A stretch of 24,254 bases of DNA, from contig JAWXBO010000220.1 of assembly GCA_034440175.1 (NCBI GenBank), forward strand, positions 1 to 24,254. Direction: 5' to 3'. Position numbers and translations under genes: made by a program. Below the pieces are notes generated by a model that ran no database searches, had not been told where the DNA came from, and saw nothing but the letters and a program-made list of their open reading frames with translations. Within the stretch, counting starts at the first letter, position 1, and every line of letters starts with the position of its first letter. The stretch is from SZUA-430 sp034440175. GTDB lineage: Bacteria; Pseudomonadota; Alphaproteobacteria; Micropepsales; Micropepsaceae. Shown here one piece after another: positions 6,901 to 15,078 of this stretch.

Positions 6901-6930
6901 ACTAGCGATGAACCCTGAGAAAGAAAGCGC

Positions 6931-7173
6931 TTAATGCGACGCTGCTGCGCGGCCCGTTGGGCGGCGGAAGATCAGCCACAGTATTCCAAAGACGATGATG
7001 AATGGCGCCAGGGCGAATGCCAATTGAATGGCCAAGCCCAACACCGTGAAGGCCAGCGTCAACGCCAGTCCAACGCCCGCCAGTGCGAGGCCGAACAGTA
7101 CTGCCAGCAAAATAATTGGAAGGATAAGTATCCAAACAAGAATGGCGATCAAAGCGCCGATCAATTCGCCCAT
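6931..7173 (-). CDS. Small hydrophobic membrane protein, unknown function
   Basis: An 80-residue protein that is almost entirely hydrophobic. Two or three closely spaced transmembrane segments are visible (about residues 5-30, 32-52 and 55-68), ending in a basic tail (FRRPTGRAAASH). A good ribosome site (GGAGG, 7 bases before the ATG at 7173) supports translation. No family is recognised. It precedes the threonine aldolase gene by 56 bases on the same strand and may be co-transcribed with it. Confidence 0.7.
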   Translation of the reverse strand: MGELIGALIAILVWILILPIILLAVLFGLALAGVGLALTLAFTVLGLAIQLAFALAPFIIVFGILWLIFRRPTGRAAASH

Positions 7174-7406
7174 TTGTGGCCTCCAAAAGCCGCTTTCTGC
7201 AGCTAGTGTGAACTAGATAGTACTTAATGATTGATAATTCAAGAGCAAAATTGGGCTCACCTGTCTTTTTCAGTTCGCCACCTGCAACGCGTTATGGTTG
7301 CGCCCGGTTTTGGTGATTCGTCGTGAGCGTTTTGTCAGTCATTCATGCACCACTTCGCGACGACGCGGGTTTCCCGCCTCACACTTCCGTGTCACAAAAT
7401 GCGCCG

Positions 7407-8105
7407 ATGACAGCAGGGCGTGTGATCGATCTCAGCGTGGTTATTCCGGCGTTCAACGCTGCGGCGCGGCTACACGAAACGCTGGGCGCGCTTGAGGAAG
7501 CGTGCGAGACGATGGCGGTGGAGATCATTGTTGTCGACGGCGGGTCCGATGACGATACCGTTGCACGCGCGGCGGCGCTGGGCGCGAAGGTCATTGTGGC
7601 ACCGCGCGGGCGAGGGTCGCAATTGTCGGCCGGGGCCAAAGAAGCGCGCGGCCGATGGCTGTTGTTCCTGCATGCAGACACAACGCTGGAGCCGTTTTGG
7701 AGTACGACGGTCACCTCGTTCATGAGGTCCAAAAGCATGGCGCTGAAGGCTGCGCATTTTACGTTTGCGCTGGACGATGCCTCCAACGCGGCACGACGTG
7801 TTGAACTGATGGCCAATTGGCGGGCACGACGGCTTGGGCTGCCGTATGGCGACCAAGGGCTATTGATGTCGCGCAAACACTACCATGCGCTTGTCGGTTA
7901 TCTCGACATTCCGATAATGGAAGACGTCGATATGGCTCGGCGAATCGGACGGCAAAACCTGGTGGAGCTTCCGGCAACGGCAACGACTTCAGCGGACCGG
8001 TACCAGCGCGACGGCTATTGGTTGCGGCCTCTGCGGAACCTTGCATTGCTGGCGCTGTATTTCCTGGGCGTCTCGCCACAACGTCTTGCCAAACTTTATG
8101 GCTAA
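7407..8105 (+). CDS. Family 2 glycosyltransferase (TIGR04283 type)
   Basis: A GT-A fold glycosyltransferase of about 232 residues from the ATG at 7407. The frame is open back to a GTG at 7323 (260 residues), which has a weak GGTGA ribosome site. The shorter start puts the domain six residues in, as is usual. Motifs: LSVVIPAFNAAARLHETLGAL, EIIVVDGGSDDDTVARA (UDP-sugar-binding DGGS), RGRGSQLSAGAKEARGRWLLFLHADT (metal-binding DxD-like HAD), and GDQGLLMSRKHY with EDVDMARRI near the C-terminus. The last segment is hydrophobic (LALLALYFLGVSP). It overlaps the next gene by 8 bases (ATGGCTAA), so the two are translationally coupled. This type often occurs with a TIGR04282 partner; sugar and acceptor are unknown. 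Confidence 0.88.
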   Translation: MTAGRVIDLSVVIPAFNAAARLHETLGALEEACETMAVEIIVVDGGSDDDTVARAAALGAKVIVAPRGRGSQLSAGAKEARGRWLLFLHADTTLEPFWSTTVTSFMRSKSMALKAAHFTFALDDASNAARRVELMANWRARRLGLPYGDQGLLMSRKHYHALVGYLDIPIMEDVDMARRIGRQNLVELPATATTSADRYQRDGYWLRPLRNLALLALYFLGVSPQRLAKLYG

Positions 8106-8724
8106 GCAATTGGTCTTCGTGTTTGCCCGCGCGCCGCGATACGGCGCGGTCAAGACACGACTGGCGCGAGACATAGGCGCGTTGGCAACGCTGAGATTTT
8201 ACCGTTTTGTGCTGGCCAGGCTCGTGCGACGCCTGAAAAATGATAGGCGATTTGAGATTGTATTGGCGGTGACGCCCGACAGTGCCGTGCGCGAGCAGGG
8301 CCTTTGGCCAAGCGGGGTTCGTGTTGTTGGCCAAGGTCCCGGTGAATTGGGGCTGCGCATGATGCGGGTGTTGCGTTCCGCCGGCGTTGGGCCTGCCGTC
8401 ATTGTTGGAAGCGATATTCCCGGTGTGACGGCTTCCCACATCGCACGCGCGTTTACTGAACTGGGCCGGAAACAATATGTCCTGGGCCCCGCACGCGATG
8501 GCGGCTATTGGCTGATTGGCGCACGGCACCCGCCTCAGATCAGGGAGCATTCACTTTCCGGTGTCAGATGGTCGAGCGCCTTTGCCCTGTCGGATACCGC
8601 CGCGAGGCTGGGTGATGTTGCCGTGCTTGCCGACGTGCTTGATGATGTTGACGATGGCACGGCCTATGTAAGGATGCGACGGCATGCATCGACAAGCCGC
8701 GTGACATCCCCTTCGTTCTGGTAG
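8098..8724 (+). CDS. TIGR04282/DUF2064 family glycosyltransferase-like protein
   Basis: A 208-residue nucleotidyl/glycosyl-transferase-fold protein. The start at 8098 (MAKQLVFVFARAPRYG) overlaps the upstream gene. Family motifs are ARAPRYGAVKTRLARDIG (about 10-27, nucleotide-binding VKTRLA), VIVGSDIPGVTASHI (about 102-116) and VLGPARDGGYWLIGA (about 127-141). The pair TIGR04283-TIGR04282 is known near radical-SAM/selenodomain and arsenosugar genes, but none is present in this window. Its last 61 bases overlap the 3' end of the opposing kynureninase-like gene. Confidence 0.88.
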   Translation: MAKQLVFVFARAPRYGAVKTRLARDIGALATLRFYRFVLARLVRRLKNDRRFEIVLAVTPDSAVREQGLWPSGVRVVGQGPGELGLRMMRVLRSAGVGPAVIVGSDIPGVTASHIARAFTELGRKQYVLGPARDGGYWLIGARHPPQIREHSLSGVRWSSAFALSDTAARLGDVAVLADVLDDVDDGTAYVRMRRHASTSRVTSPSFW

Positions 8725-9836
8725 ATGCCAAAGCCAATCCGCAGGCGGTCATCGCGGTGGTCGACGACAATGCTTTGTTTGGACAATTCTTCGTCAATGT
8801 GCGCCGCGTCAGGGGTTCTAAAAGTCAGGAAGCGCCCTAGAGTCGTCAAATCCCGCGAGACTAGCTTTTGGCCGTTCAGACTAAGGCGAGACGCATCGAG
8901 TTGTTCGATGAAGGCGCGCTGCAAAGCTTTGCAATACGCATGCATGAATTCCACATCGAGCTTTGTCCCGCGCAGCCAATTCATGACGGCGTTGAAGCGG
9001 TAAAGTCCGGACGGATCGAAGGTCGCGCCGGCGAAGCGGCTGGCGTCGGTGGCGTAGCCCACCTGTTTGCCGCGTGCTTTTTCGAGAGATCCAAATTCGG
9101 CGAACCAGCCGGTGTCGCGCGGGCGTTCGCCGTATCCCTTCGGGCAATGCATGAAGCAGACGCCCTCGCCCGCCATCGCATACTTGTAACCGCCGGCAAT
9201 GTAGAATATTCGAGAACCAAGGTTTGACAGATCGACCGGGATGGCCATGAAAGCGTGATAACCGTCGATGACGGCAAAAGTACTTTTGTCTTCAATGGCA
9301 GCGACGATGTCATCCAAGTCGCTTGCGGCGACAATTTGGCCCGAATTGAAAAGAACGTGGCTCAGCCAAACGATGTCCCAGTCGTCGCGCGCCTTGAGCT
9401 CAGCCATGAAGCGCTGCTTGAATGAGGCGAAGGGTTCGACCGGGACGCGCACCACATTGACGAGTTCGTCTTCTTCAAGACGCGCCATTTGACGGGTGAA
9501 AGAGTGGAACTCGCTGTCCGTCGTCAGGATGTTGTGCTTGGGCAATCCATGCGTGGCCGACAACAACCGCTGGAGCAGTATGTGCGTATTGGGGGCGAAC
9601 GCGATTGTGTTGGGATCGGCGAGCGACAGCTGCCTTGCGATATGAGCCTGGGCCTGGGGAATCGTTTCGGCGAAAATCTTGCTCCATTTCCTGTCGAGCA
9701 GGTTTGCGGAATCGTGCCAGTACTCCTGTTGCGCCTCATGGGTGACATCAGGCCATGGATGATGGCTGTGCGCCGCAAAGTGCAGTGGCGCACCCTGGCG
9801 CCCGGTTGATCGCGAAAAATGCTGCTTGTAGGTCAC
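8664..9836 (-). CDS. kynU: Divergent kynureninase-like PLP enzyme
   Basis: A 390-residue class-V aminotransferase-fold protein starting with GTG at 9836, only 4 bases after the tryptophan dioxygenase stop codon. Shared with classical kynureninase are a LSHVLFNSGQIV segment (158-169; like LTHVNYKTG), PLP-contacting Asp191 in VIDGYHAFMAIPVDL, and Schiff-base Lys218 in GGYKYAMAGEG (215-225). The usual opening LDGNSLG is replaced by LHFAAHSHHPWPD (18-30), and overall similarity to textbook KynU is low by eye. Kynureninase converts kynurenine to anthranilate and alanine, and operon context strongly suggests that role. A related activity on another kynurenine-pathway intermediate cannot be excluded. 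The 3' end overlaps the convergent glycosyltransferase-like gene by 61 bases. Confidence 0.75.
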   Translation of the reverse strand: MTYKQHFSRSTGRQGAPLHFAAHSHHPWPDVTHEAQQEYWHDSANLLDRKWSKIFAETIPQAQAHIARQLSLADPNTIAFAPNTHILLQRLLSATHGLPKHNILTTDSEFHSFTRQMARLEEDELVNVVRVPVEPFASFKQRFMAELKARDDWDIVWLSHVLFNSGQIVAASDLDDIVAAIEDKSTFAVIDGYHAFMAIPVDLSNLGSRIFYIAGGYKYAMAGEGVCFMHCPKGYGERPRDTGWFAEFGSLEKARGKQVGYATDASRFAGATFDPSGLYRFNAVMNWLRGTKLDVEFMHAYCKALQRAFIEQLDASRLSLNGQKLVSRDLTTLGRFLTFRTPDAAHIDEELSKQSIVVDHRDDRLRIGFGIYQNEGDVTRLVDACRRILT

Positions 9837-9840
9837 CGGC

Positions 9841-10911
9841 TCATTTCTCGTAACGATAGCGCATGGATTTGCGCACCTCGTCGGGCAAAGGCGGCAAGAC
9901 CGAACGCGGGATCAAAAAGGTCGCGATGGCAAACAGATCATTATAGGCGCGATGCTTGTCGGCGGTAGCGCGCAGATATTCGTGGCCGGAAGAACCACCA
10001 GTTCCCACTTTCCGGCCCAGCATTCGCGATACCATAAGGGCATGGCGCATGCGCCAGAGCGCCAACGTCTCGTCGATGTCCATCAGGGCCTTCAGCATAC
10101 GAAAGCCCGCGTGCGCCGCGGGTTCATCGTGATAGAGGAACAGGAATAAAGCCGCCTGCAAGGCGTGACGCGACAATGTCCAGTCTCCTTGACGGTGCAG
10201 CTCGGCATAGCGCGCATCGTCGAGCAGCCCGTCGAACATGGCGCGTGATTTCTGCAGTGAGGCGATTTGTACGTCTTTCTCGGCTTGCGAGAGGTGCGGA
10301 TGCGAACGGATTTGGCCCATGTCGTGGGACAGCATGGTGTCAAGCGCCTTGGCGTAGGCGTCGCGGAAACGGAAACCTGCAATATCGACAAACGGCGTGC
10401 GTGACAGCCACGCGTCGATCTGATCACGCAGCGTTGGTTTTGATTCGAGTGCCGTTACCCGGGCTCGCGCGTCACCCGGAAGATTGGCGTCATAGCTCTG
10501 GTCGTTGAAGGCGAGCCTGGCCTCGCGCTTCAAGCCCAGGCGAATTTCAAGGGTCCGGAACTGTTCACTCTGGAAGCCGGAGCCCGGAATCAGCAGATTC
10601 CGAAACTCGAGGAAATCCATCGGTGTCATGGTTTCGAGAATGTCGATCTGGGAGACGAGAAGCTGCTCGATCCTGACGATGCGTTCCGCGGCATTGACGG
10701 CGCGGCTGAGTTCCGCGTCATCGACCATCGGACCGCCAAATATTTCCTGGATCAGATCGAGCTCAAACAGGATTTGCTTGAACCAAAGCTCGTACGTTTG
10801 GTGGATGACGATAAAGAGCATTTCGTCGTGCGCGGGCTTACCATGCTTGACGCTTTCCATATGCTGACTGGAGAGCAGCTGGTCGAGCCGCAAGTAACTG
10901 CCGTAGTCCAT
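9841..10911 (-). CDS. kynA: Tryptophan 2,3-dioxygenase
   Basis: A heme dioxygenase of 356 residues that opens the indole ring of L-tryptophan to N-formylkynurenine. The family hallmarks are YGSYLRLDQLLSSQ (3-16), HDEMLFIVIHQTYELWFKQI (28-47, active-site His37), GSGFQSEQFRTLE (110-122, substrate-carboxylate Arg119), and WRMRHALMVSRMLGRKVGTG (286-305, proximal heme His290) followed by GSSG. It is longer than the 298-residue Xanthomonas enzyme, with extra sequence around residues 140-180 as seen in some bacterial TDOs. The kynureninase-like gene follows after 4 bases. No strong ribosome site was found before the ATG at 10911. Confidence 0.96.
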   Translation of the reverse strand: MDYGSYLRLDQLLSSQHMESVKHGKPAHDEMLFIVIHQTYELWFKQILFELDLIQEIFGGPMVDDAELSRAVNAAERIVRIEQLLVSQIDILETMTPMDFLEFRNLLIPGSGFQSEQFRTLEIRLGLKREARLAFNDQSYDANLPGDARARVTALESKPTLRDQIDAWLSRTPFVDIAGFRFRDAYAKALDTMLSHDMGQIRSHPHLSQAEKDVQIASLQKSRAMFDGLLDDARYAELHRQGDWTLSRHALQAALFLFLYHDEPAAHAGFRMLKALMDIDETLALWRMRHALMVSRMLGRKVGTGGSSGHEYLRATADKHRAYNDLFAIATFLIPRSVLPPLPDEVRKSMRYRYEK

Positions 10912-10990
10912 TGGCGGGCGCCTTGTTCAGACTGCTCAGACTTTCAGTGTTTAGCGCGATTGGGATGGTGCCGTCGAGGTGCATGAGCAT

Positions 10991-11857
10991 TCAATCGGTC
11001 GAGGGCGCAAATACCGTTAGTAAGCCGCGGGTGACGGCGCCTGGAAATACGCTGTTGTGGCGCTCTTTTTCGAAGATTTGCTGGCTCATTTGCAGCCTTG
11101 CCGGATCTCTGCGGCGCAGTTTTCTCACGAGTTCGTTCAAATCGTCGATCATGTTTGAATTTTCGAGTGCGCCCACGGCAAAGAAGGCGCGAGTGCCCGG
11201 TTTGATCATGGTATCGGCGGTGTCGTCTGCCATCGTGAGGGCGATGCGGTTGGCGTACCAGAGCGAGGGGCTGACGGCGATGTAGCGCCTGAAGAGTTCA
11301 GGCTCGGTCAGTAAGACATAAGTTGCAAACAGGCCACCGTAGGAGTGGCCGATGATCGTGCGGTCTGAAGGCGATGCGCGGTAGCGTCGTTCGATGTAGG
11401 GTGTGAGTTCACGGGCAAAGAAGGCGCGGAACCTGGCCGCACCGCCAGAGACTTTTTGATACTCCGCGCCATAGCCACCATCGGGAGCGTAGACAGGCGT
11501 GTAGTCGCGCGTGCGGTTCATACGATAGACCTCGCGGCTCGAGGCGGCGCCGGGATAGGCAATCGCCACGAGGATCAGCGGCGGCAGATCCTGGCGCTCG
11601 ACGAAGTGCTGGACGACGTTGCGCACGAGGGCAAATGAGTAGTCGGCGTCGAGCATGTAGACGACGGGATAGGATTTACCGGACGTAGAGTAGCCGTCGG
11701 GCAGACTGATGAACAGCCGATAGCCGGCGCCGGTGAATTTCGAGCGGATGTGCTGCTCCTGGGTGTTGGGGATCGCGTACGGTTTGGCCGCCGCCAGCGG
11801 CGCCCGGACTACGATGGACACGATGACGGTGAGCACCAGGAGAATAATGCGACGCAT
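10991..11857 (-). CDS. Exported alpha/beta hydrolase, putative esterase family (paralogue 1)
   Basis: A 288-residue putative esterase of the COG2819/IroE-Fes type. An N-terminal signal peptide (hydrophobic residues 4-19, cut after about APLAAA) sends it to the periplasm. The nucleophile elbow is GHSYGG with Ser172; the probable His is H267 (EKERHNSVFPGA), with an acidic residue around 230-240. VVYMLDADYSFALVRNV (65-81) and AVSPSLWYANR (194-204) are family signatures. A ribosome site AAGGG precedes the ATG at 11857. It lies 49 bases after a clear paralogue and 79 bases before kynA on the same strand. The substrate is unknown; relatives hydrolyse siderophore or acyl esters. Confidence 0.88.
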   Translation of the reverse strand: MRRIILLVLTVIVSIVVRAPLAAAKPYAIPNTQEQHIRSKFTGAGYRLFISLPDGYSTSGKSYPVVYMLDADYSFALVRNVVQHFVERQDLPPLILVAIAYPGAASSREVYRMNRTRDYTPVYAPDGGYGAEYQKVSGGAARFRAFFARELTPYIERRYRASPSDRTIIGHSYGGLFATYVLLTEPELFRRYIAVSPSLWYANRIALTMADDTADTMIKPGTRAFFAVGALENSNMIDDLNELVRKLRRRDPARLQMSQQIFEKERHNSVFPGAVTRGLLTVFAPSTD

Positions 11858-11906
11858 GATGACCCTTGAAAGAGCAGCTCAACATAGCATCCGGCGGGGC
11901 AGCAGG

Positions 11907-12815
11907 CTAGGATTCGGGCGGCGGAAAAACGGCGAGCAATCCGCCGGTGATGGCGCTAGGAAAAATGCTGGAGTGGTTCTCATCAAGATACACACGCAGC
12001 GACATCTCAAGCCCGGGTTCGGGACGCGCCGCAAGCTTACGGTAAAATTGCTTCAACTCATCGACCATCGGGGCGCCAACTTCTGCGCGCGTTTCCAACG
12101 AACCTATCGCGAAAAATACGCGACGTTCGACCCGGCGGTCGACCTGGCGTCGCGCGGCGGTCTGCTTCTCGACGCGCAAGATCATGCGGTTGTTGAACCA
12201 TAGCGACGGGCTGACAATGACGTAACGCTTAAACAGCTCGGGCTCGGTGAGTAGAACATAGGTTCCGAAAAGTCCGCCAAAGGAGTGACCAACGAATGTC
12301 CGGTCGGCGGAGGCCGGAAACTTCGACGCGACGTAGGGAATTACATTGTCGGCGATGAAATTGCGGAAGCGCACAGCGCCGCCTTGCTCCTGTTCTTCAT
12401 CTGCATCCTCCGCGGTTGAAACCGGCTGGAAGCTGGGCGTGTAGTCGCGTTTGCGATTGCGCTTATACGTTTCCATGTCATCGCCGCCGCCGGGATAGGC
12501 AATGGCGACGAGAATCATCTCGGGGAGCTTGTTGCGGTCAACAAAGTGCTTCACAACATTGCGCGTTAGGGCAAAGGAATATTCCGCGTCCAGCAAGTAG
12601 ACGACGGGGTATTTTTTTCCGGCCGTCTGATAGTCTTGCGGCGTTGCTATGAGGAGTTGGTAATCGGCGCCTGTTTCAGTGGAGTGCATGGTGTGCACTT
12701 GCGTGTTGCTCAGGGCATAGGGCTCGGGCGTAGCACTTGCGAACGGACCGTCTGCCCAGCACGGCGCCGCAGCAATGAGGTTAACGACTGCGGCCGCAAC
12801 CATAAAGACGCGCAT
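11907..12815 (-). CDS. Exported alpha/beta hydrolase, putative esterase family (paralogue 2)
   Basis: A 302-residue paralogue of the next gene; the two align over their full length (shared YPVVYLLDAEYSFAL, ILVAIAYPG, YVLLTEPELFKRY, VSPSLWF). The ATG at 12815 is preferred because AGGGAG lies 10 bases upstream and a signal peptide follows at once (MRVFMVAAAVVNLIAAAPCWA). The longer TTG start at 12854 would bury that signal. Nucleophile Ser178 lies in GHSFGG and His281 in DENHSSIFPSA. An acidic insert EDADEEQEQ (about 136-144) and a basic stretch near 212-232 distinguish it from paralogue 1. It is separated from groEL upstream by a terminator. Confidence 0.87.
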   Translation of the reverse strand: MRVFMVAAAVVNLIAAAPCWADGPFASATPEPYALSNTQVHTMHSTETGADYQLLIATPQDYQTAGKKYPVVYLLDAEYSFALTRNVVKHFVDRNKLPEMILVAIAYPGGGDDMETYKRNRKRDYTPSFQPVSTAEDADEEQEQGGAVRFRNFIADNVIPYVASKFPASADRTFVGHSFGGLFGTYVLLTEPELFKRYVIVSPSLWFNNRMILRVEKQTAARRQVDRRVERRVFFAIGSLETRAEVGAPMVDELKQFYRKLAARPEPGLEMSLRVYLDENHSSIFPSAITGGLLAVFPPPES

Positions 12816-12851
12816 CCGGTGCAAACTCCCTGTGCCCCTTTGATGCAAACG

Positions 12852-12894
12852 CAAAAGAGGCCCCGGCGTTCCCTCCGGGGCCTCTCGTATTTTT
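12852..12894 (-). terminator. groESL terminator
   Basis: GAGGCCCCGG (12857-12866) pairs with CCGGGGCCTC (12875-12884) around an 8-base loop, plus one A-T pair. On the minus strand the stem is followed by TTTTGCGTTT, and on the plus strand by CGTATTTTT, so it could work in both directions. It ends the groESL transcript before the esterase genes. Confidence 0.88.
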
Positions 12895-12967
12895 CCTGAC
12901 GATGGTCAGTGCCCGCTTGTGCGGAGCAAAGGCATTGCGAGGCGCGTGGAGGCCCCTCGCAAGCGCC

Positions 12968-14614
12968 TTACATGTCCATGTCCATTCCGCCCATGCCGCC
13001 CATGCCGCCGCCCATGCCGCCGCCCTTTTTGTTGTCGGGCTTTTCGGCGATCATTGCTTCGGTGGTGATCAGGAGGCCTGCGACCGAGGCTGCGTCTTGA
13101 AGCGCCGTGCGCACGACCTTGGTCGGGTCGATTATGCCGGCGTCGATCATGTCGACATACTCTTCGCGTTGCGCGTCGAAACCTGCCGTTGACGACTTGC
13201 CTTCGAGAAGCTTGTTGACGACCGGAGAGGCCTCAACGCCAGCGTTCTCGAGGATTTGACGGATCGGAGACTGGATCGCCTTGCGGACGATATTGACGCC
13301 CGCCGTCTGATCGTCGTTGTCACCCTTCAGGTTTGCCAGGCACTTCGAAGCATAGAGCAACGCAACACCGCCGCCCGGGACGATGCCTTCTTCAACGGCT
13401 GCACGCGTCGCGTTCAGCGCGTCGTCGACGCGGTCCTTCTTTTCCTTCACTTCGATTTCCGTCGCGCCGCCGACGCGGATAACCGCAACGCCGCCCGCGA
13501 GTTTCGCGAGACGTTCTTGCAGCTTTTCCTTGTCGTAGTCGGAGGTCGTGTCTTCGATCTGCGCCTTGATCTGGGCAACGCGGTCCTGGATGTCTTTCTT
13601 CTTGCCCGAACCGTCGATGACCGTGGTGTCGTCCTTCGTGATGCGGACTTTCTTGGCCTGGCCAAGCTGACCGATCTTGACGTTCTCAAGCTTGATGCCG
13701 AGTTCTTCGGAGATCAGTTCACCGTTGGTGACGATGGCGATGTCTTCGAGCATCGCCTTGCGGCGATCTCCGAAGCCAGGCGCCTTGACGGCTGCGACCT
13801 TCAAGCCGCCGCGCAGCTTGTTGACCACGAGGGTCGCCAAGGCTTCGCCTTCGACTTCTTCGGCGATGATGAGGAGCGGGCGGCCGGTTTGGACGATCGT
13901 TTCAAGGATCGGTAACATCGGCTGCAAGCTCGACAACTTCTTCTCGTGGATGAGAATGTACGGTTCGTCGAGATCGGCCACCATCTTTTCAGCGTTGGTG
14001 ACGAAATACGGCGAGATATAGCCGCGATCAAACTGCATGCCTTCAACGACTTCTAGCTCGGTGTCGAGGCTTTTGGCTTCTTCAACCGTGATCACGCCTT
14101 CGTTGCCGACTTTGGCCATCGCTTCGGCGATCATTTTGCCGACGGCGACGTCGCCGTTCGCCGAAATCGTGCCGACTTGGGCGATTTCGTCGTTCGACTT
14201 GACCTTCTTTGAGCGCTTCTTGAGGTCGGCGACAACCGCTTCGACCGCCAACGCGACGCCGCGCTTGAGGTCCATCGGGTTCATGCCGGCGGCCACCGAC
14301 TTCATGCCTTCGCGAACGATCGCCTGGGCCAGAACGGTTGCCGTTGTCGTGCCGTCGCCGGCAGTGTCGTTGGTCTTCTGGGCTACTTCGCGCACCATTT
14401 GCGCGCCCATGTTTTCGAACTTATCGGAAAGTTCGATTTCCTTGGCGACGGTGACGCCGTCTTTCGTCGAGCGCGGGGCGCCGAACGATTTGTCGATGAC
14501 GACGTTACGGCCTTTCGGACCAAGCGTTACCTTGACCGCATCGGCCAGGATGTCAACGCCACGGAGTAACCGGTTGCGCGCATCCGAATGAAATTTTACT
14601 TCCTTCGCTGCCAT
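12968..14614 (-). CDS. groEL: Chaperonin GroEL (Hsp60)
   Basis: The full-length 548-residue ATP-dependent chaperonin subunit, which forms the double-ring folding chamber with GroES. The N-terminus AAKEVKFHSDARNRLLRGVD, VTLGPKGRNVVIDKSFGAP, the nucleotide-binding DTAGDGTTTATVLAQAI (about 87-103), KAPGFGDRRKAMLEDIA and the C-terminal Gly/Met tail (GGGMGGGMGG...) are all canonical. It lies 59 bases after groES; an AGGAA ribosome site precedes the ATG at 14614. It is co-regulated with groES through CIRCE and the upstream promoter and followed by a strong terminator. Confidence 0.99.
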   Translation of the reverse strand: MAAKEVKFHSDARNRLLRGVDILADAVKVTLGPKGRNVVIDKSFGAPRSTKDGVTVAKEIELSDKFENMGAQMVREVAQKTNDTAGDGTTTATVLAQAIVREGMKSVAAGMNPMDLKRGVALAVEAVVADLKKRSKKVKSNDEIAQVGTISANGDVAVGKMIAEAMAKVGNEGVITVEEAKSLDTELEVVEGMQFDRGYISPYFVTNAEKMVADLDEPYILIHEKKLSSLQPMLPILETIVQTGRPLLIIAEEVEGEALATLVVNKLRGGLKVAAVKAPGFGDRRKAMLEDIAIVTNGELISEELGIKLENVKIGQLGQAKKVRITKDDTTVIDGSGKKKDIQDRVAQIKAQIEDTTSDYDKEKLQERLAKLAGGVAVIRVGGATEIEVKEKKDRVDDALNATRAAVEEGIVPGGGVALLYASKCLANLKGDNDDQTAGVNIVRKAIQSPIRQILENAGVEASPVVNKLLEGKSSTAGFDAQREEYVDMIDAGIIDPTKVVRTALQDAASVAGLLITTEAMIAEKPDNKKGGGMGGGMGGMGGMDMDM

Positions 14615-14673
14615 GTGAATTCAATTCCTTTTTTGTCGGGGTGCTGAGAGTTCAGAGCAATAAAAAAACCGGC

Positions 14674-14991
14674 TTACGCCGCTTTCTTCGACAGGCTCTT
14701 CGCGCCTTCGAGCACGCCCATGATGTCGGATTCTTTCATGATCAACAGGTCTTGCCCGTCAACCTTCACTTCGGTACCGGACCACTTGCCGAACAGGATG
14801 CGGTCGCCGGTCTTCACTTCTGGAGCGATACGCTCGCCCCGTTCGTCGCGGCCACCTGGGCCAACGGCGACGATTTCACCTTCTTGCGGCTTTTCCTGCG
14901 CGGTATCGGGAATGATGATTCCACCGGAGGTCTTGGTTTCTTCTTGCACGCGCTTCACAACCACACGGTCGCCGAGCGGACGGAACTTCAT
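14674..14991 (-). CDS. groES: Co-chaperonin GroES (Hsp10)
   Basis: A 105-residue lid of the GroEL chamber. MKFRPLGDRVVVKRVQEETKTSGGIIIPD includes the mobile loop that docks GroEL (about residues 17-32). GEIVAVGPGGRDERGERIAPEVKTGDRILFGKWSGTEVKVDG forms the beta-barrel, and the C-terminus has ESDIMGVLE. The tail (GAKSLSKKAA) is slightly longer than in the usual 95-104-residue forms. The GGAGAG ribosome site fits the ATG at 14991. It is the first gene of the groESL operon. Confidence 0.98.
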   Translation of the reverse strand: MKFRPLGDRVVVKRVQEETKTSGGIIIPDTAQEKPQEGEIVAVGPGGRDERGERIAPEVKTGDRILFGKWSGTEVKVDGQDLLIMKESDIMGVLEGAKSLSKKAA

Positions 14992-15038
14992 GAGGTTCTC
15001 TCCTGTTATTGGTCAAACGGTTTGAAAATTGACGGCTG

Positions 15039-15065
15039 TTAGCACTCACCACAGACGAGTGCTAA
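15039..15065 (-). promoter_or_regulatory. CIRCE operator (HrcA binding site)
   Basis: TTAGCACTC (15039-15047), nine bases, GAGTGCTAA (15057-15065): a perfect CIRCE inverted repeat. It sits 48 bases upstream of groES at the expected transcription start, so HrcA should repress groESL and release it on heat shock. Confidence 0.97.
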
Positions 15066-15078
15066 TGCGCGGGTTAGG

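Noticed and set aside
10991..12815. Esterase paralogues as the missing kynurenine formamidase
   Set aside because: Both have signal peptides and belong to a putative-esterase family distinct from AFMID/KynB, and a terminator-free 79-base gap alone does not prove function in the pathway.
13256..14591. Long plus-strand frames opposite groEL
   Set aside because: Antisense to a fully conserved groEL; their length is explained by the codon bias of groEL.
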